DNA from: CAYRIY01 sp964424335
Lineage (GTDB): Bacteria > Bacillota > Limnochordia > DTU080 > RSA5
Reading direction: 5' to 3'
NCBI GenBank assembly: GCA_964424335.1
Contig: CAYRIY010000083.1
Span: 1 to 17,080 of the forward strand
Length of the DNA: 17,080 bases
Shown: one piece after another, positions 14,764 through 17,080 of the stretch
Numbering within the stretch: position 1 is the first letter of the stretch
How the letters are laid out: every line of letters starts with the position of its first letter
Notes under the pieces: model-generated
Database searches by the model: none
Told to the model about the DNA's origin: nothing
The model's input: only the letters and a program-made list of their open reading frames with translations
Position numbers and translations under genes: made by a program

Positions 14764-14797
14764 GCCGCACATCGGTGTAGATGCGTCGCAGTGCGGC
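14764..14797. promoter_or_regulatory. Inverted repeat upstream of the solute-binding protein gene
   Basis: GCCGCAC (14764-14770) and GTGCGGC (14791-14797) are exact 7-bp reverse complements, with a nested CATC/GATG pair between them. It lies about 40-70 bp before the TTG start, in the expected leader or operator region. No reliable promoter boxes were identified beside it. Confidence 0.35.
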
Positions 14798-14864
14798 GCC
14801 ATCGCCCGGAAATAATTCTGCCTATTCCGTATTTTCCCTTTTCTCCTCGGATGCCGGCCAGCCG

Positions 14865-14917
14865 AAAAACAAAAAACCCGACGGATCGATCGCGCATCGG
14901 CAATCGATACGTCGGGC
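14865..14917 (-). terminator. Intrinsic terminator of the dioxygenase gene
   Basis: On the minus strand CCCGACG pairs with CGTCGGG (14910-14916 with 14877-14883), followed after one mismatch by ATCGAT with ATCGAT (14903-14908 with 14885-14890) around a 12-nt loop. The stem is followed directly by TTTTTTGTTTTT (14876-14865). This is a textbook Rho-independent terminator about 60 bp past the dioxygenase stop. A second, T-less hairpin (CCCGC/GCGGG) lies at 14947-14967. Confidence 0.9.
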
Positions 14918-14977
14918 TTGGATTGAAAACCTAAAGAACCGGATACCCCGCCCCGAGTCGGAGCGGGAAGGATCGCC

Positions 14978-15826
14978 CTAACAGGTTACGTCCTTGCCCT
15001 CGCTGCCAAAGATCGCAAGGCGCTCTTCACGATCGACCCTAACGACGCTCTCGCCTGCATAGTGGAACTGCAGAGCGCGGCGGCGCTTTTTGGAGTGATT
15101 GGGCGGAGTGCCGTGATGGATCAAGCCGTCGAAGAGGAGGCAACCTCCGGGCTTCAAAGGCGCCATGACGTCCCGCTCGACTTTGACGTCGGTGTCGCAA
15201 ATCTGCCAATCCCGCCGCTTGAAGTGAATGACGGCGCCCTCTTTGTGCGAACACGGGATCACGTGCATGCAACCGTTCTCAGCGGTCGCTTCGTCAAGTG
15301 CGATCCAAGCGCCGACGACGCGGTCCTCGAGCCTGATGTCAAAGTAGGCCTTATCCTGATGCCAAGGCTTCTCGCGGCCGCCGCCCGGGGGCTTGATCAA
15401 GCCCATGTCTTGAAAGAGCTGCGGCGCTTCACCCAAGATCCGGCGAATCGTCTCGATCATTGGAGCGTATTCCGCCATGGCCTTGAGGCGCTCGTCGTAA
15501 TCGACAAACCAAGCGATCTTGCGCACATAATCTTGCTTTTCTTCCTTGGAGATGCTATCCAAGCGATCCTTGGCCCAAGCTTCAAACTGAATGCCTTTGA
15601 AGTCAGGGCGCTCTCCGTTGATGAGCGCGAGCATCCCGTCCAGCGCGTCGTTCACCATCGATTGGGGAAACGCCTTTTCGACCACAAGGTATCCGAGGGC
15701 GTGGTACGCCTCGATGTGCTCATCGGTGATCGAGTCGAAGTCCGGAACGACGAGGTCAGCAGTTGCATCAAATCGGTACAGGCCTTCAGGCGTGGCGTTC
15801 AAACCATCGTCAACCATTACACTCAC
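14978..15826 (-). CDS. Phytanoyl-CoA dioxygenase (PhyH)-family Fe(II)/2-oxoglutarate oxygenase
   Basis: A 282-residue cytoplasmic oxygenase. The iron-binding triad is visible as H156 and D158 in PWHQDKAYFDI and a distal histidine at H238 in LLFDGLIHHGTPPN. An arginine shortly after (in KKRRRALQFHY) would bind the 2-oxoglutarate carboxylate. WIALDEATAENGCMHVIPCSH is the typical family core. Members hydroxylate very different small molecules, so the substrate cannot be named. The start is GTG 15826 with AAGGAG 12 bases upstream; the ATG at codon 4 is too far from that site. A near-consensus promoter lies just upstream and a strong terminator just downstream, so it is probably a single-gene unit. 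The AraC regulator gene immediately upstream on the same strand is the obvious candidate controller. Confidence 0.92.
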   Translation of the reverse strand: MSVMVDDGLNATPEGLYRFDATADLVVPDFDSITDEHIEAYHALGYLVVEKAFPQSMVNDALDGMLALINGERPDFKGIQFEAWAKDRLDSISKEEKQDYVRKIAWFVDYDERLKAMAEYAPMIETIRRILGEAPQLFQDMGLIKPPGGGREKPWHQDKAYFDIRLEDRVVGAWIALDEATAENGCMHVIPCSHKEGAVIHFKRRDWQICDTDVKVERDVMAPLKPGGCLLFDGLIHHGTPPNHSKKRRRALQFHYAGESVVRVDREERLAIFGSEGKDVTC

Positions 15827-15865
15827 GGGGATCGCACGCTCCTTTTTGCTGTATCTTTGTCAATC

Positions 15866-15894
15866 ATTACAGCACGGGTTCGCGCCAGGGTCAA
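15866..15894 (-). promoter_or_regulatory. Near-consensus promoter of the dioxygenase gene
   Basis: On the minus strand TTGACC (15889-15894) and TGTAAT (15866-15871) are exactly 17 bp apart, each matching consensus at 5 of 6 positions, and a TG one base before the -10 gives an extended -10. Transcription would start about 33 nt before the GTG. The hexamer ATTGAC, part of the -35 (15890-15895), recurs at 15859-15864, 31 bp away. An 8-bp inverted repeat, ATCGCACG (15831-15838) with CGTGCGAT (15933-15940), flanks the promoter. Confidence 0.65.
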
Positions 15895-15949
15895 TGTCGC
15901 CACACGGACTGCTTTTGCACTTTTCCGTAGATCGTGCGATTTTTTGTTC

Positions 15950-16822
15950 TCAAGGGCCGATCGCCTTTTTTCGGACCTGACTCGGCGGAAAGCCAAACGC
16001 AGCGCGGAACTGTCGGCTAAACAAGTAGACGTCCCGATAACCAAGGCTCTCTGCGATTTCGCCCACGCCCATCCCGGTCTCCTCGAGCAAGAGGAGAGCC
16101 CGCTCCAGTCGGACGCGCACCGCGTAGGCCCGAAAGCTCTCCCCGATCTCGCTTGCAAAGAGCCGACTGAAGTAATCGGCCGACAGCCCCACCCGCTGGG
16201 CCGCCTCGTCGACGCTCATGCGGACCGACGGACGACTGCGCAGGTATTGGGTGAGTTCCTCGATGCGTGGGTCGACCGTGCGCATGGCGCCCCCTCGCAT
16301 GCGGGCGTCTTGACGGTAGATCTCGAGCAACGCGAGGTGAAGGAGCGACCTAGCCTCGATGAACGAAGCAGGTCCGCGCCCAAGTGCGGACCGAACCGTG
16401 CGGGTGAGGAGGCGGTCGATCGCAGAGAACTCGTCAAAGTTGACGTGCCTGGACGGAAGCCAATGCCCCTCCAAATACGCGATTTGATCGGATCCAGGGG
16501 TGAAAAAGTTGAAGTGAAGAAAGACGACGGTGAGGCGATCCTGCGGGTCGTGCACGGCCCAGCCCATGTCGCCCGGACGAAGGCAAAAGAGCGTCCCGGG
16601 GCGGATATCGTACTCGACGCCGTTTATGCACATCGTGCCGGTTCCTTCGACCGCGAGCCAGAGGTCGTAGTCGGGTAGGCGAAACTTCCAGTTCCATCCC
16701 GGCTCACACTCGACCCTACCGCAGCGGTTGGAGGGGCGAGGGTCCACTTGGGTCACAAACTGCTGGACGAGATCATCCCAGACATCGGGTGCGTGAAAGT
16801 CGACCTGTGAACCGGCGCTCAA
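15950..16822 (-). CDS. AraC-family transcriptional regulator with N-terminal cupin sensor domain
   Basis: About 290 residues. The N-terminal half is a cupin-type effector domain (YDLWLAVEGTGTMCINGVEY, IRPGTLFCLRPGDMGWAVHD, VVFLHFNFF). The C-terminal 100 residues hold two helix-turn-helix units: SVDEAAQRVGLSADYFSRLF, then VGEIAESLGYRDVYLFSRQF, closing with GFPPSQVRKKA. Such proteins usually activate nearby catabolic genes on binding a sugar or related ligand. Start choice: TTG 16822 has AGGTGG eight bases upstream; TTG 16846 is in frame and 5 bp from the preceding stop but has no visible ribosome-binding site. The gene follows the 2-hydroxyacid dehydrogenase closely, suggesting co-transcription, and is 123 bp upstream of the dioxygenase start, making that gene a likely target. 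Confidence 0.9.
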   Translation of the reverse strand: MSAGSQVDFHAPDVWDDLVQQFVTQVDPRPSNRCGRVECEPGWNWKFRLPDYDLWLAVEGTGTMCINGVEYDIRPGTLFCLRPGDMGWAVHDPQDRLTVVFLHFNFFTPGSDQIAYLEGHWLPSRHVNFDEFSAIDRLLTRTVRSALGRGPASFIEARSLLHLALLEIYRQDARMRGGAMRTVDPRIEELTQYLRSRPSVRMSVDEAAQRVGLSADYFSRLFASEIGESFRAYAVRVRLERALLLLEETGMGVGEIAESLGYRDVYLFSRQFRAAFGFPPSQVRKKAIGP

Positions 16823-16851
16823 CGCGGGATCCACCTCACAGCGCAAGACTG

Positions 16852-17080
16852 CTAATACCCAAGGACGACACTGACCCTGTTGCTCAGCGGTTCGCCGCGG
16901 CTGAACCGGTAGAGGTTTTCGACGAAAAGATCTGCCGCCCGATCGTTGTCCCAGGGCGTATCTGCGCCCAAGTGCGGCGTGATCAGGACGTTCTCCATTT
17001 GCCAGAACGGGTGGTCCTTTGGCAACGGCTCAACGTCAAATACGTCGAGCCCGGCGCCTTTCAGACGACCGGAACGGAGC
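16852..17080 (-). CDS. D-isomer-specific 2-hydroxyacid dehydrogenase, C-terminal end (truncated by window edge)
   Basis: Seventy-five codons and a TAG stop (16852-16854) are readable from the right edge. The fragment opens LRSGRLKGAGLDVFDVEPLP, then HPFWQMENVLITPHLGADT and ends VVLGY. 'GAGLDVFxxEPLP' and 'ENVLITPH' are the hallmark end of the NAD-binding domain; the histidine in TPH is the catalytic acid/base of this family. Known members reduce glyoxylate, hydroxypyruvate, phosphoglycerate-type or other 2-keto acids. The catalytic arginine, the glutamate and the nucleotide-binding glycines are outside the window, so substrate is open. Its stop lies 5-29 bp from the AraC start, depending on which start is used, so the two are probably one transcript. 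Confidence 0.88.
   Translation of the reverse strand, partial: LRSGRLKGAGLDVFDVEPLPKDHPFWQMENVLITPHLGADTPWDNDRAADLFVENLYRFSRGEPLSNRVSVVLGY

Noticed and set aside
14947..14967. CCCGC/GCGGG hairpin just after the dioxygenase stop
   Set aside because: It has no T-tract; the terminator at 14865-14917 is far stronger.
15858..15863. Exact TTGACA on the minus strand before the dioxygenase gene
   Set aside because: No -10 box lies 16-18 bp downstream, and the promoter at 15866-15894 explains the gene better.
15062..16678. 538-codon plus-strand frame running across the dioxygenase, its promoter and the AraC gene
   Set aside because: Its length is striking, but both genes beneath it are clear conserved families on the minus strand, and the frame shows no domain of its own. 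It is an effect of codon bias in GC-rich DNA.
1..17080. CRISPR array, insertion sequence, tRNA or rRNA
   Set aside because: No regularly spaced repeats, transposase domains, terminal repeats or tRNA/rRNA landmarks were seen on reading both strands.

Overview
The window is a GC-rich (by eye, high 50s percent) bacterial chromosome segment with ordinary bacterial gene structure: Shine-Dalgarno sites of the GGAGG type, several TTG and GTG starts, and short intergenic gaps. Twelve coding genes are supported, two of them cut by the window edges. The host is uncertain. A Coat F-like, glutamine-rich protein and a Bacillus-type heme A synthase point to a spore-forming Bacillota relative. Two things sit less well with a typical Bacillus: the solute-binding protein has a plain Sec signal peptide with no lipobox cysteine, as in cells with an outer membrane, and DNA polymerase I keeps all proofreading residues. 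A deep-branching or diderm Bacillota lineage, or another phylum such as Armatimonadota, would fit; this is inference only.

Left part (1-3641): the start of an XRE-type repressor (minus, runs off the left edge), a 392-bp stretch without a convincing gene, then polA on the minus strand. A 219-bp divergent region with three inverted repeats separates polA from a D-threonine aldolase/D-serine dehydratase-like PLP enzyme on the plus strand.

Middle (3642-8587): the PLP enzyme converges with ctaA (heme A synthase), with only 5 bp between their stops. ctaA, an MFS transporter and a type I sulfatase all lie on the minus strand in the order sulfatase > MFS > ctaA. The sulfatase and MFS may form a desulfation/uptake pair; ctaA has its own candidate promoter. 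A divergent promoter region at about 8434-8587 serves the sulfatase and an ABC exporter. The sequence argues that the exporter starts at GTG 8588, because the upstream ATG lies inside its likely -10 box.

Right-middle (8588-12578): the ABC exporter is followed by a YjhG/YagF-type D-xylonate dehydratase, which ends at a strong hairpin shared with the convergent coat-like gene.

Right part (12579-17080): all minus strand. In transcription order it holds a 2-hydroxyacid dehydrogenase (C-terminal end only), an AraC regulator with an N-terminal sensor domain, a phytanoyl-CoA-dioxygenase-like Fe(II)/2-oxoglutarate enzyme with a near-consensus promoter and a textbook intrinsic terminator, an orphan sugar-type solute-binding protein, and the Coat F-like protein. 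This looks like a carbohydrate or small-organic-acid regulon beside a sporulation-type gene. No CRISPR array, rRNA, tRNA, phage gene or insertion sequence was recognised. The most unusual signals are the Coat F-like protein (two related helical halves joined by a charge-free Q/G/F/S/Y linker) and the 14-bp inverted repeat that could fold its start codon into a stem.
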